Below, one piece after another: positions 7,975 through 16,746 of a DNA stretch of 64,000 nucleotides (position 1 is the stretch's first letter; every line of letters starts with the position of its first letter). The notes beneath the pieces were generated by a model. The model was not told the DNA's origin, made no database searches, and worked only from the letters and a program-made list of their open reading frames with translations. A program made the translations under genes and the position numbers. This DNA comes from Limnohabitans sp. B9-3. Its GTDB lineage: Bacteria > Pseudomonadota > Gammaproteobacteria > Burkholderiales > Burkholderiaceae_C. The DNA is taken from positions 186,001-250,000 of the forward strand of contig NZ_NESI01000003.1 in NCBI RefSeq assembly GCF_002778325.1, written 5' to 3'.

Positions 7975-8005
7975 GGGTTTACATCTTCGGATGTAAACCC
8001 TTTTT
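7975..8005 (+). terminator. Intrinsic terminator of tRNA-Arg
   Basis: An 11-bp perfect stem, GGGTTTACATC (7975-7985) with GATGTAAACCC (7990-8000), closed by a TTCG tetraloop and followed by TTTTT. It lies 10 nt after the tRNA CCA end. Confidence 0.93.
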
Positions 8006-8140
8006 CTTTGTCCTTTCAACGTTTGCCATGGATGGGCGTCATCCACGCAGGGCGATTGCTTTAAGTGACCGTTTCTTTTTGTGTTTTCCTCTTTAATATG
8101 GACCTGCCTCATTGGCACCATGTTCAACGGAGACACCCCC

Positions 8141-9106
8141 ATGAAGTTCACACGCCTTATTTCTGCATTCTTTGGTTTGGCCGCGGTCTTGACGGCTCAG
8201 GCGCAACAGGGTTACCCGAATCGGCCCGTCAAAATCATCGTGCCATTTGCGGCCAGCGGTCCAGCTGACAATTACGCACGCTTTATGGCGCAACGCTTGC
8301 AAGACGCGCTGGGCCAGGCCTTTGTGGTGGATAACCGCCCAGGCGCAGGCTCCATCATTGGGACTGATGCGGTGGCCAAGTCGCCTGCCGATGGCTACAC
8401 CTTGCTGATGATGTCCAACACGCAAACGGTCAACGAGTCGCTGATTCCGAACAAGCCGTTCAATTTGCTCAAAGACTTTGCGCCCATCGCCCCCGTCAAC
8501 TATTCCGACTTGGTGTTGGTGGTCCATCCCAAATTGCAAGTCAACACCTTGCCTGAATTGATCAAGCTCGCGCGTGCCAATCCGGGCAAGCTCAACTACG
8601 CGTCTTCTGGCAACGGCACGCCCTACCACATGGCGGGCGAGTTGTTCAAATACATGGCGAACGTTGACATGACGCACATCCCGTACAAAGGCAGTGCAGC
8701 CGCGCGCACCGACGTGTTGTCTGGCCAAGTGGACATGATGTTTGATGCGGTCACCACCATGTCTGAAAACATCAAGGCGGGCAAGGTGCGTGGCTTGGCC
8801 ACGACGGGCAGAGCACGTTCCTCGGTGATGCCAGAGCTGCCAACCGCCAACGATGACGGATTGCCCAAATACGAAGCCGTCATTTGGTTGGGGCTGATGG
8901 CACCGGCGGGCACGCCTGAGGCCATCGTCACGCGCTTGAACACCGAGATCAACAAAATTGTGAACAACCCTGACGTCAAAGCCACCTGGGCCAAGCAGGG
9001 TGCGGTGCCCATGTCGATGTCGGTGCCTGCTTTCACCAAGTACGTGGCGGAAGACGTGGCCAAGTGGGCCAACATCGTTAAAGTTTCAGGTGCCAAAGCG
9101 GATTGA
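8141..9106 (+). CDS. Tripartite tricarboxylate transporter binding protein (Bug/TctC family)
   Basis: The ATG at 8141, preceded by CGGAGA, gives 321 residues; the frame is open further upstream without a better start. It begins with a Sec signal peptide (MKFTRLISAFFGLAAVLTAQAQ, cut near residue 20) and continues 'YPNRPVKIIVPFAASGPADN', the hallmark N-terminus of Bug proteins, plus 'DNRPGAGSIIGTDAVAKSPADGYTLL' regions. These periplasmic proteins bind carboxylates or other small organics; most are orphans without TctAB, as here. It is immediately followed (5 nt) by the molybdenum hydroxylase genes, so the bound compound may be related to their substrate. Confidence 0.92.
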   Translation: MKFTRLISAFFGLAAVLTAQAQQGYPNRPVKIIVPFAASGPADNYARFMAQRLQDALGQAFVVDNRPGAGSIIGTDAVAKSPADGYTLLMMSNTQTVNESLIPNKPFNLLKDFAPIAPVNYSDLVLVVHPKLQVNTLPELIKLARANPGKLNYASSGNGTPYHMAGELFKYMANVDMTHIPYKGSAAARTDVLSGQVDMMFDAVTTMSENIKAGKVRGLATTGRARSSVMPELPTANDDGLPKYEAVIWLGLMAPAGTPEAIVTRLNTEINKIVNNPDVKATWAKQGAVPMSMSVPAFTKYVAEDVAKWANIVKVSGAKAD

Positions 9107-9111
9107 GCACC

Positions 9112-9582
9112 ATGGCAGAGTTACGTTTTGAGCTGAACGGTCAGCCTCAATGGGTGCAGGCCAACGACAACGACGTGTTGCTCGATGTGTTGCGCCACAC
9201 CTGTCAGCTCAAAGCCACGCGTTTTGGGTGTGGTTTGTCGCAATGCGGCGCGTGTCATGTGATGGTTGATGACCACGCCGTCCCCGCATGCAGCACCCCG
9301 ATGTGGGCGGTGGCAGGCAAACGCGTGGTGACGGTCGAGGGCTTGGGCACACCTGAGCAACCGCATGCCTTGCAAACCGCATTTGCCAACGTTCAAGCGG
9401 CGCAATGCGGCTACTGCAGCAGCGGTATGTTGATGACTGCAGCAGCTTTGCTTCACACCACGCCTCAGCCCACACCTGAGCAAGTGCGTGCCGCCTTGCA
9501 GGGCAACTTATGCCGCTGCGGCGCCCACAACCGCATCGTGCGTGCGGTGTGCCAAGCGGCTGATGCGATGGGCGCTGTATGA
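9112..9582 (+). CDS. Molybdenum hydroxylase small [2Fe-2S] subunit (IorA-like)
   Basis: A 156-residue ferredoxin-type subunit of the xanthine dehydrogenase family. It has both iron-sulfur sets: Cys40, Cys45, Cys48 and Cys60 (plant-ferredoxin-type cluster, 'CGLSQCGAC') and Cys99, Cys102, Cys134 and Cys136 (alpha-helical domain, 'CGYCSSGM', 'CRCG'). It passes electrons from the Mo site of the large subunit encoded next, with which it overlaps by 4 nt. ATG at 9112 is preferred over a TTG at 9103 that overlaps the previous stop codon. There is no FAD-subunit gene here, as in two-subunit isoquinoline/nicotinate-type enzymes. Confidence 0.92.
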   Translation: MAELRFELNGQPQWVQANDNDVLLDVLRHTCQLKATRFGCGLSQCGACHVMVDDHAVPACSTPMWAVAGKRVVTVEGLGTPEQPHALQTAFANVQAAQCGYCSSGMLMTAAALLHTTPQPTPEQVRAALQGNLCRCGAHNRIVRAVCQAADAMGAV

Positions 9583-11789
9583 CCGCCCCCAATTCAACAC
9601 CCTCTGTGCTGCCCGGCAGCTTGCAGACCAACCGCCGCTTGTCGCAGTGGCTGACTTTCTTGCCCGATGGGCGGGTGCAGGTGAAGTCTGGCAAGGTGGA
9701 GATTGGCCAAGGCATCTTGCACGCCTTGGTGCAAATTGCGGCGCAAGAGTTGGGCTTGCCCGTGCAAGCCGTGGAGGCTTTGCCGGCCAGCACCGCCTTC
9801 AGCCCCAACGAAGCCGTGACCTCGGGCAGCTTATCGGTTCAAGACTCTGGCACAGCGGTGCGGCACGCTTGCCGTCAAGCGCGGGCTTTGTTTGTGGCTC
9901 ATGTGGCCGAGAAATTTGGACTGCTGGCATCTGACATTCAGGTGGTGGACGGCGTTTTCATGCACGGCTCGCGGTCCTTGTGTGGTTACGGCGATGTGTG
10001 CGGGGACGTCAGCCTAGACCGAGAGGCCTTGCCCGAAAGCGCTTTGAGTGTCAATTTGGGGGGGGTGACCGATACACCGCTGCGCCCCGATTTGTGGCGC
10101 AAGTTTTTAGGTCACACCGATTTCATCCAAGACCTTGAGTGGCCTGGCCTGTTGCACGGTCGCATGGTGCGACCGCCCAATCTACAGTCCGCCTTGAATG
10201 AGACGGCTTGGGCGCAAGCTGCCCAGCGCGCGCAAGCCATGCCCAACGTGCAAGGCGTTTACCGTGACGGTTTGCAAATTGGCGTGCTGGCACACACCGA
10301 AACTGCGGCAACCCAAGCCGCCGATCAGCTGATTGCCGATTTGGCCGAGGCAAAGGCGTGGACCACGCCCGCTGTGTTGCCCGACGCCGAGCACTTGCAA
10401 GATTGGTTGCGCCAAAGTCACTTACAAACCAGCACCGTGCATGCCGCCGACGATGGGTGGGCCAAGGCTCAAGCGCAAACCGTTCAAACCCTCCAAGCTG
10501 ACTACAACCGAGGCTATGTGCAGCATGCGTCCATGTCGCCCTCTTGTGCATTGGCACATTGGCAAGGTGATGCCTTGCAGGTGTGGAGCCATTCGCAAGG
10601 TATTTTTAATCTACGTCGCGACTTGGCGCTGGCATTGGCCTGCACCCCCGAACAAGTGACGGTGCAGCATGTGCAAGGTGCGGGTTGCTACGGCCACAAC
10701 GGCGCCGACGACGTGGCCTTTGATGCGGCGTGGTTGGCGCGCTTCGCCAACGGTCAGCCTGTGCGCGTGCTTTGGTCGCGTCATGACGAAATGGCTTGGT
10801 CGCCCTTGGGGCCGGCCATGAGCGTGCGTTTACAGGCGGGGCTGGACGCACAGAACGGCCTGAGTTTTTGGCAGCACACGGTGTGGAGTCAAGGCCACGG
10901 CACGCGCCCTGGCCGCCAACCCACGCCCGCGTTGCTGGGCAGCTGGCTAACGGCAAATCCCTTTCCTGTGTTGATGGCCGAGAACGCCGCCATGAGCGTG
11001 GGCGGTGGTTCGGAGCGCAACGCCGTGCCACCTTACACATTGCCAGCGCTGGAAGTGGTCAACCATCGTGTGATGGACATGCCCATGCGTGTGTCTGCTT
11101 TGCGTGCCTTGGGAGCGCATGTGAACGTGTTTGCGGCCGAGTCGTTCATGGACGAGGTCGCGTTTGCCGCAGGCCAAGACCCCCTTGCGCTGCGCTTGGC
11201 GTATTTGCAAGACCCACGCGCACGCGCTGTGCTGGAGCAAGCTGCGGCTGTGTCGAATTGGGCGCAACGTGATGCCGCCAAACACGCAGCCACGTCGACG
11301 GATGGCGAGTGGGGTCTCGGCTTGGCATTTGCCCGTTACAAAAATACAGGCGCTTACTGCGCCGTGGTGGCCGAAGTGGTGGTGGCCGAGCGCGTGCACC
11401 TTAAGCGGTTGTGGGTGGTTGCTGATGTGGGCCATGTGGTCGATGCGGACGGTGCCAGCAATCAACTCGAAGGCGGGGCCATTCAAGCCGCGAGTTGGAC
11501 GCTGTTAGAAACCGCCAAATTTGACCGCCAACGCCTGCTCAGCGTCGACTGGGAGCAGTACCCCATTCTTCGTTTTGACGATGTGCCCGAGGTGTCGGTC
11601 TCTCTGATTGATACGGGTGAGCACGCGTCGTTGGGGGCGGGTGAAGCCTCGCTGGGCCCGTGTGCCGCTGCGATTGGCAATGCCGTTTTTCATGCCTTGG
11701 GCGTGCGGGTGCGCGATATGCCCATGACGCCCGAACAAATTGTCAAAGCCATCGATGCCGTCGATCGCGAGACACCCCCTGTTTTTTGA
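9579..11789 (+). CDS. Molybdenum hydroxylase large subunit (IorB-like, molybdopterin-binding)
   Basis: A 736-residue molybdopterin-binding subunit of the xanthine dehydrogenase family, closest in architecture to the IorB/nicotinate dehydrogenase B type. It opens with 'LTFLPDGRVQVKSGKVEIGQG', the motif that contacts the molybdopterin, and ends with 'GAGEASLGP', whose Glu (about residue 689) is the expected base. The middle has 'GAGCYGHNGADDVAFDAAWLA', the usual cofactor-channel segment. It probably hydroxylates an N-heterocycle or an aldehyde; the substrate cannot be inferred. No Tat signal is seen, unlike some IorB proteins, so it is likely cytoplasmic. The gene overlaps the small subunit by 4 nt. 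Confidence 0.9.
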   Translation: MTAPNSTPSVLPGSLQTNRRLSQWLTFLPDGRVQVKSGKVEIGQGILHALVQIAAQELGLPVQAVEALPASTAFSPNEAVTSGSLSVQDSGTAVRHACRQARALFVAHVAEKFGLLASDIQVVDGVFMHGSRSLCGYGDVCGDVSLDREALPESALSVNLGGVTDTPLRPDLWRKFLGHTDFIQDLEWPGLLHGRMVRPPNLQSALNETAWAQAAQRAQAMPNVQGVYRDGLQIGVLAHTETAATQAADQLIADLAEAKAWTTPAVLPDAEHLQDWLRQSHLQTSTVHAADDGWAKAQAQTVQTLQADYNRGYVQHASMSPSCALAHWQGDALQVWSHSQGIFNLRRDLALALACTPEQVTVQHVQGAGCYGHNGADDVAFDAAWLARFANGQPVRVLWSRHDEMAWSPLGPAMSVRLQAGLDAQNGLSFWQHTVWSQGHGTRPGRQPTPALLGSWLTANPFPVLMAENAAMSVGGGSERNAVPPYTLPALEVVNHRVMDMPMRVSALRALGAHVNVFAAESFMDEVAFAAGQDPLALRLAYLQDPRARAVLEQAAAVSNWAQRDAAKHAATSTDGEWGLGLAFARYKNTGAYCAVVAEVVVAERVHLKRLWVVADVGHVVDADGASNQLEGGAIQAASWTLLETAKFDRQRLLSVDWEQYPILRFDDVPEVSVSLIDTGEHASLGAGEASLGPCAAAIGNAVFHALGVRVRDMPMTPEQIVKAIDAVDRETPPVF

Positions 11790-11803
11790 ACCTAGGAATT
11801 GAG

Positions 11804-12505
11804 ATGAAACTTTGTATTTTGAGCGGCGGTGCTGCCGCCGGTTTGGTCAACCCGTTGAAGGCAGACTTTGAAGCGGCCCATGCATGCCAGCTGCACAGCA
11901 CCTTCAGTGCCGTGGGCGCGATGAAAGAAAAATTGCTGGCAGGTGAGCCATGTGATGTGCTGATCTTGACGCAGTCCTTGATCGAAGGTTTGATCGCCTC
12001 GGGTCATGTCCGTGCGGGCAGCTTGGCGGCGTTGGGTGTGGTGAAAACAGGCATTGCCGTCAAGGCAGGGGCCGCACGTCCAGCGATTCAAACCCGTGCC
12101 GATTTGCAAGCCGCATTTCGCGCAGCAGAAGGCATTTACTTTCCCGATCCCAAGCTGGCCACTGCCGGCATTCACTTCTTCAAAGTGCTGCAAACCTTGG
12201 GCTTGGATGTCGAGCTGGCCGAGCGCTTTCGCACCTTCCCCAATGGCGCAACAGCCATGGCGGCCATGGCCAAAGACACCGGTGCCAACTTGATCGGCTG
12301 CACCCAAGTGACCGAAATCAAATACACCGCGGGCATTGATTTGATTGGTTTGCTGCCGCAAGAGTTTGAATTGGCCACGGTATACGCCTTGGGTATTCCT
12401 ACAACGGCGCAGCAACCGGCCTTGGCGCAGCAGTTGGCCGATTTGTTGGCGGGCTCCACAACGCGCCAGTTGCGCTTAGACGGCGGATTCGAGTTGCACG
12501 ACTAA
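11804..12505 (+). CDS. ModA-like substrate-binding-fold protein without signal peptide
   Basis: A 233-residue protein starting MKLCILSGGAAAGLVNPL after an AGGA ribosome binding site. The sequence matches the fold of molybdate/tungstate binding proteins (type 2 periplasmic binding proteins): 'AVGAMKEKLLAGEPCDVLIL', 'FPDPKLATAGIHFFKVLQTLGL', 'GCTQVTEIKYTAGIDLIGLLP'. However, it starts directly with the first beta strand and has no signal peptide or lipobox. It is 14 nt after the molybdenum hydroxylase large subunit, so it may bind substrate, molybdate or a cofactor precursor in the cytoplasm; an alternative is regulation. No permease or ATPase gene accompanies it. Confidence 0.8.
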   Translation: MKLCILSGGAAAGLVNPLKADFEAAHACQLHSTFSAVGAMKEKLLAGEPCDVLILTQSLIEGLIASGHVRAGSLAALGVVKTGIAVKAGAARPAIQTRADLQAAFRAAEGIYFPDPKLATAGIHFFKVLQTLGLDVELAERFRTFPNGATAMAAMAKDTGANLIGCTQVTEIKYTAGIDLIGLLPQEFELATVYALGIPTTAQQPALAQQLADLLAGSTTRQLRLDGGFELHD

Positions 12506-12515
12506 AATTCGCGTC

Positions 12516-12962
12516 ATGAAACACCCTGCCTCTTCCTCATTCGCCGCCATTGCTTTGGGCTTCAGTGCCGCGTTGTTGTCGGGCTGTGCCACACCGGTGG
12601 CCAAACCTGCCTTTTACCCGAACGCGCATTACCAGCGCATGGGCCCTGCACAAGCGCAGGCCGATGCGCAAGGGTGTTCCGACATGGCGCGTCAATCTGA
12701 AGTGGGTGCTGTCAACAAGATCGACGCCGGTCGTGCGGCTGCAGCGGGTGCTGCGGGCGTGGGTACGGCGGGTGTCGTGGGTTCGTTACTCAGCGGCCAA
12801 AAACCGGATTTGAAAAGCATTGCCGCGGGTGCAGCTGCAATTGGTGCGGGTGGTGCGGCTGCCACTGCAGCAGGGCAGTCGGTGGGTGGCAGCGGGTTGT
12901 ATCGCCAATTTGTGCAGCAATGTTTGGCTGAGCGCGGCTACCAAGTCATTGGCTGGCATTGA
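12516..12962 (+). CDS. Glycine-zipper outer-membrane lipoprotein, unknown role
   Basis: A 148-residue protein with a lipoprotein signal peptide ending in the lipobox LLSGC (Cys24). After a short linker it has an Ala/Gly-rich stretch (about residues 69-125, 'AAAAGAAGVGTAGVVGSLL') typical of glycine-zipper segments that insert in membranes, and a C-terminal 'FVQQCLAERGYQVIGW' motif common to small Burkholderiales lipoproteins. The second and third Cys could form a disulfide. It starts 10 nt after the ModA-like gene and precedes greB by 14 nt, but a functional link to either is not evident. Confidence 0.82.
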   Translation: MKHPASSSFAAIALGFSAALLSGCATPVAKPAFYPNAHYQRMGPAQAQADAQGCSDMARQSEVGAVNKIDAGRAAAAGAAGVGTAGVVGSLLSGQKPDLKSIAAGAAAIGAGGAAATAAGQSVGGSGLYRQFVQQCLAERGYQVIGWH

Positions 12963-12976
12963 GCGGCTGACCCCGC

Positions 12977-13534
12977 ATGAGCACGCAGTCCGCCCAAGGG
13001 CAAGACGCTGACGACGAAGACAGCACACTGCCCCCCATTCCGCCAGGCAGCAAAAACTACATCACACCCGAGGGCTACGCCGTGTTGCGTGCTGAGTTGT
13101 TTGAGTTGATGGACAACGAACGCCCACGCATGGTGGAGATCGTGCATTGGGCCGCCAGCAACGGCGACCGCTCAGAAAACGGCGACTACCACTACGGCAA
13201 AAAACGTTTGCGCGAGATCGATCGTCGCATTCGTTTTTTGACCAAACGCTTAGAGATTGCCGAGGTGACTGACCCGAGCGTGCACCACGGGCGTGACCAA
13301 GTCTTTTTTGGTGCCACCGTCACGTACGTCGACGAGGTGGACATCGAGCGCACGGTCACCATTTTGGGCATCGACGAAGCCGACAGCCTGAAAGGGCAGG
13401 TGACCTGGGTGTCCCCTATTGCCCGTGCCTTGCTCAAAGCGCGTGAAGGCGACGTGGTGAAGCTGGTCACCCCAATAGGGGTGCAAGAGGTGGAAGTTTT
13501 AGACGTCCGCTATCCAGAGCCCAAGGCGCTGTGA
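12977..13534 (+). CDS. greB: Transcription elongation factor GreB
   Basis: A 185-residue protein with an N-terminal coiled coil and a C-terminal FKBP-like domain. The coiled-coil tip 'NGDRSENGDYHYGKK' carries the acidic pair Asp64 and Glu67 that coordinates Mg2+ in the RNA polymerase secondary channel for cleavage of backtracked RNA. 'YGKKRLREIDRRIRFLTKRL' is the GreB-type (rather than GreA) coiled-coil sequence. The N-terminal ~25 acidic residues are a small extension. It converges with spoT (12 nt between stop codons), a usual betaproteobacterial arrangement. Confidence 0.95.
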   Translation: MSTQSAQGQDADDEDSTLPPIPPGSKNYITPEGYAVLRAELFELMDNERPRMVEIVHWAASNGDRSENGDYHYGKKRLREIDRRIRFLTKRLEIAEVTDPSVHHGRDQVFFGATVTYVDEVDIERTVTILGIDEADSLKGQVTWVSPIARALLKAREGDVVKLVTPIGVQEVEVLDVRYPEPKAL

Positions 13535-13546
13535 TCAGCCGCTGAC

Positions 13547-15823
13547 TTAATGTTCGCGCTCGACGCCAGACATCACGCGTTGGGCTTGCAGCACCGCAGG
13601 GACGCGACGTAAATTACGCAACACCAGGTCCAAGTGCTGCACATCGCGCACTGCAAACACAAAGCGCAAATCGGTGGCTTCTTGGCCGCTCACTTCATCG
13701 GCCATGTTGACCATGGTGATGTCGGCTTCGGCGTTGGTGATGGTGGAGGCCACGCGTGCCAGCACGCCTTTGCCGTTACTCACGGTCACCACCACGCCCA
13801 CTTCAAAGGCGCGAGTGGGCTCTTCTGCCCACTCGACGGCGATGAAGCGTTCGCTGTCTTTGTGCTTCAGTCGTTGGGCTACGCCGCATTGTTCGGTGTG
13901 CACCACCAAGCCTTCGCCACGGCCTAGGTAACCCAAAATGGGGTCGCCCGGAATGGGGCGGCAACACGGTGCGTACTGCACCGAGGCGTTCTCGCTGCCG
14001 TCGACGATGACACTGCCCTGCGATAGGTTTTCGTGCGCAGTAAATCGTTCACGGCTCATCAACAACGCGTCGGGCTTGAGACCAATTTCCGTCAACAAGA
14101 CCGCCAAACGCTTGGCCACAATGCTGGCCACGCGCTTGCCCAAGCCGATGTCGATCAGCAATTCGGCTTGCGTTTTGCTGCCGGTGAAGCGCAGCAGTTT
14201 GTCCCACAAGCCGGCGTGTGCTTCGTCCAGCGCCGGCATTTGTTCAATGCCTTCAGCGCGCAAGGATTGGGCCAAGAGCTTTTCACCCAAGTGTTGTGAC
14301 TCCGCATGCGCCATGGTTTTCAAATGGTGGCGAATCTTTGAGCGCGCGCGACCCGTGCGCACAAAGCCCAACCACGCGGGGTTAGGTGCGGCTACGCTGG
14401 AAGTGACCACTTCGACCACATCGCCATTGCGTAGCTCGGTGCGCAGTGGCACCTGCTCGCCATTGACCTTGGCGGCCATGGTTCGGTCGCCCACATCGCT
14501 GTGGACGGCGTAGGCAAAGTCAACCACCGTGGCGCCGCGTGGCATGGCCATGATGCGGCTTTTGGGGGTGAACACATACACCGCATCGGGAAACAGGTCG
14601 ACCTTGACATGGTCCCAAAACTCCGTGGCATCACGCGTTTCGTCTTGAATGTCCAGCAGCGACTGCAGCCACTTGTTGCCCAAGTTTTGACCGGGCTCGT
14701 TGTCTGAGCCTTTGTCTTTGTAAAGCCAGTGCGCCGCAACACCGGTCTCTGCGACCAAATGCATGGCCTCGGTGCGCATTTGAAATTCAACGTTCAAACC
14801 CGAGGGGCCCACCAGCGTGGTGTGCAGCGACTGATAGCCATTGAGTTTGGCAATTGCAATGTGGTCCTTGAACTTGCCTGGGACTGGCTTGTAAGTTTGG
14901 TGCAACACCCCCAATGCGGTGTAGCAGTCGACCACTTTGGGCAAGATGAGTCGAAAGCCGTAGATGTCGGTCACTTGCGCAAAGCTCAGGTGCTTGCTGT
15001 CCATTTTTTTGTAAATGGAATACAGGGTTTTTTCACGACCCGAAATACGTACATTCAAACCCGCTTTGGCAAATTCTGCGTCCACTTCTTGATGCACTTT
15101 TTGCATCAAGTCGCGGCGTCGATGGCGGGCTTTTTGCACCGCTTTGCTGAGCACTTGGTGGCGCCAAGGCCAGAGGTGTTCAAACGAAAGTTCTTGCAAT
15201 TCGCGGTAAGTTTGATTTAACCCTAAGCGGTGTGCAATGGGCGCGTATATCTCTAGGGTTTCGTTGGAGATGCGTCCCCATTTGGCGCGCGGCATGTCGC
15301 CCATGGTGCGCATGTTGTGGCTGCGATCGGCTAACTTAATCAGGATGACGCGCACATCGCGCGCCATGGCCAGCAGCATTTTGCGAAATGACTCGGCTTG
15401 GTTTTCTTCTCGGGTGTTGAACTCCAGCTTGTCGAGCTTGGTCAAGCCATCGACCAGATCAGCCACTTGGATGCCAAATCGTTCTATCAAATCGGCCTTG
15501 GTGATGCCGCAGTCTTCCATTGCGTCGTGCAGCAGGGCGGCAGACAGGGCTTGCGCATCAAGTTTCCATTCGGCGCATTGCGCAGCGACGGCAATCGGAT
15601 GGGTGATGTAGGGCTCACCGCTGTTGCGCATTTGCCCCAAATGGGCCTCGTCTGCGTAGCGGTAGGCGCGCCGCACCATGTCCAAGCCTTCAGCGTTCAA
15701 GTAGCTGAGTTTTTCTGTCAATGCAGCAAAGCTCGCCGCGGCTGCGTTGGCGGCGGCAGGGCTGACCACCGCTTTGGTGGAAGGCTTGGTCAATGGCTTA
15801 GAAGAGGGCTTGGCAGCAAACAT
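13547..15823 (-). CDS. spoT: Bifunctional (p)ppGpp synthetase/hydrolase SpoT
   Basis: 758 residues from the ATG at 15823 (a GTG three codons upstream is possible). Domain order: HD hydrolase (about 50-200, His99-Asp100 in 'LLHDAMEDC', 'GEPYITHP'), synthetase (about 240-370, 'YSIYKKMDSK', 'VTDIYGFRLI', 'NGYQSLHTT'), TGS ('VYVFTPKSRIMAMPRGATVVDF'-type segment), a helical region and a C-terminal ACT domain. The synthetase loop reads KFKD, the basic type of bifunctional enzymes rather than the EFDD of RelA. It makes and degrades (p)ppGpp. An Ala/Lys/Ser-rich 30-residue N-terminal extension precedes the HD domain. A terminator hairpin lies only 21 nt upstream of the start. Confidence 0.95.
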   Translation of the reverse strand: MFAAKPSSKPLTKPSTKAVVSPAAANAAAASFAALTEKLSYLNAEGLDMVRRAYRYADEAHLGQMRNSGEPYITHPIAVAAQCAEWKLDAQALSAALLHDAMEDCGITKADLIERFGIQVADLVDGLTKLDKLEFNTREENQAESFRKMLLAMARDVRVILIKLADRSHNMRTMGDMPRAKWGRISNETLEIYAPIAHRLGLNQTYRELQELSFEHLWPWRHQVLSKAVQKARHRRRDLMQKVHQEVDAEFAKAGLNVRISGREKTLYSIYKKMDSKHLSFAQVTDIYGFRLILPKVVDCYTALGVLHQTYKPVPGKFKDHIAIAKLNGYQSLHTTLVGPSGLNVEFQMRTEAMHLVAETGVAAHWLYKDKGSDNEPGQNLGNKWLQSLLDIQDETRDATEFWDHVKVDLFPDAVYVFTPKSRIMAMPRGATVVDFAYAVHSDVGDRTMAAKVNGEQVPLRTELRNGDVVEVVTSSVAAPNPAWLGFVRTGRARSKIRHHLKTMAHAESQHLGEKLLAQSLRAEGIEQMPALDEAHAGLWDKLLRFTGSKTQAELLIDIGLGKRVASIVAKRLAVLLTEIGLKPDALLMSRERFTAHENLSQGSVIVDGSENASVQYAPCCRPIPGDPILGYLGRGEGLVVHTEQCGVAQRLKHKDSERFIAVEWAEEPTRAFEVGVVVTVSNGKGVLARVASTITNAEADITMVNMADEVSGQEATDLRFVFAVRDVQHLDLVLRNLRRVPAVLQAQRVMSGVEREH

Positions 15824-15844
15824 GAACCACACTTTACCCGCAAT

Positions 15845-15874
15845 GAAAAAAGCACCGAATCATCGGTGCTTTTT
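15845..15874. terminator. Bidirectional intrinsic terminator between rpoZ and spoT
   Basis: A 13-bp perfect stem (15845-15857 with 15862-15874; core GCACCGA/TCGGTGC) and an ATCA loop, with six A's on one side and six T's on the other, so it can terminate in both directions. For the leftward yicC-gmk-rpoZ transcript it lies just after rpoZ, yet it is directly in front of spoT, which points the same way. Confidence 0.9.
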
Positions 15875-15902
15875 TGAGAAATCAAGTGATGGCTTGGATC
15901 AA

Positions 15903-16106
15903 TTAACCTGGAACTTTTTTCAGCATTTCGATCCCGACTTGACCCGCTGCGATTTCACGCAGAGCAGTCACGCATGGCTTGTTTTTGCTTTCGACCTTAG
16001 CCGTGTGGCCTTGGCTGAGCATGCGAGCGCGGTACGTGGCGCAAAGCACCAACTGAAAGCGGTTAGGGATCTGCTCGAGACAGTCTTCAACAGTGATGCG
16101 GGCCAT
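15903..16106 (-). CDS. rpoZ: RNA polymerase omega subunit
   Basis: A 67-residue protein, [20 protein letters not shown] followed by '[12 protein letters not shown]' and '[17 protein letters not shown]', matching the omega subunit N-terminal core. It lacks the longer acidic C-terminal tail of enterobacterial omega, as is usual in betaproteobacteria. It helps assemble the beta-prime subunit and forms part of the ppGpp site 1. It follows gmk by 16 nt in a yicC-gmk-rpoZ operon. Confidence 0.95.
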   Translation of the reverse strand: MARITVEDCLEQIPNRFQLVLCATYRARMLSQGHTAKVESKNKPCVTALREIAAGQVGIEMLKKVPG

Positions 16107-16122
16107 GTGTGTACTCCAGAAT

Positions 16123-16746
16123 TCAGGTGATGTTCAGGGCTTGAAAGATATCAGCCCGAGCCCGGCGCTGAGCCAGGTATTTGAGTCGCTGTGCATGCAC
16201 GATCGCTTTCAGGTCGAACAAGGCAGTCTCAAACAATTCATTGATTATAACGTAGTCAAATTCTTTGGCCTGTGCCATCTCATCGGCCGCGTTTTGCAGG
16301 CGCAAGTCGATGATCTCGGGGGCGTCTTCACCCCGGTTGTGCAGGCGGGACTTGAGCTCTTCCCAGCTGGGCGGCAAGATGAAAATCAGCACCGCATTCG
16401 CAAACAGCTTTTTAACCTGAATGGCACCTTGGAAGTCGATTTCCAAAATCACATCGGCGCCTTGGGCAATGCGGTCTTCAATGGCTTTGCGCGAGGTGCC
16501 GTAACGCTGGCCGTGCACATTGGCCCATTCCAAAAAGGAGTTGGCGGCCACCATTTGGTCAAACTCGGGGACCGACACGAAGAAATATTCGCGCCCGTGT
16601 TTTTCTTGTCCGCGTGGCTGGCGGGTGGTGTGAGACACCGAGGGCCGCACTTTGGCATCGAGCTCCATCAGTGCTTTTACGAGGCTTGATTTGCCAGCCC
16701 CACTGGGGGCTGCGACCACAAAGAGGTTGCCTGGAAAGTTGTCCAT
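16123..16746 (-). CDS. gmk: Guanylate kinase
   Basis: 207 residues. The P-loop is APSGAGKS (13-20), followed by '[21 protein letters not shown]', the GMP-binding segment, and '[14 protein letters not shown]'. Length and motifs are typical. It phosphorylates GMP to GDP in the cytoplasm. Its ATG overlaps the yicC stop by one base, implying coupled translation; rpoZ follows. Confidence 0.96.
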   Translation of the reverse strand: MDNFPGNLFVVAAPSGAGKSSLVKALMELDAKVRPSVSHTTRQPRGQEKHGREYFFVSVPEFDQMVAANSFLEWANVHGQRYGTSRKAIEDRIAQGADVILEIDFQGAIQVKKLFANAVLIFILPPSWEELKSRLHNRGEDAPEIIDLRLQNAADEMAQAKEFDYVIINELFETALFDLKAIVHAQRLKYLAQRRARADIFQALNIT

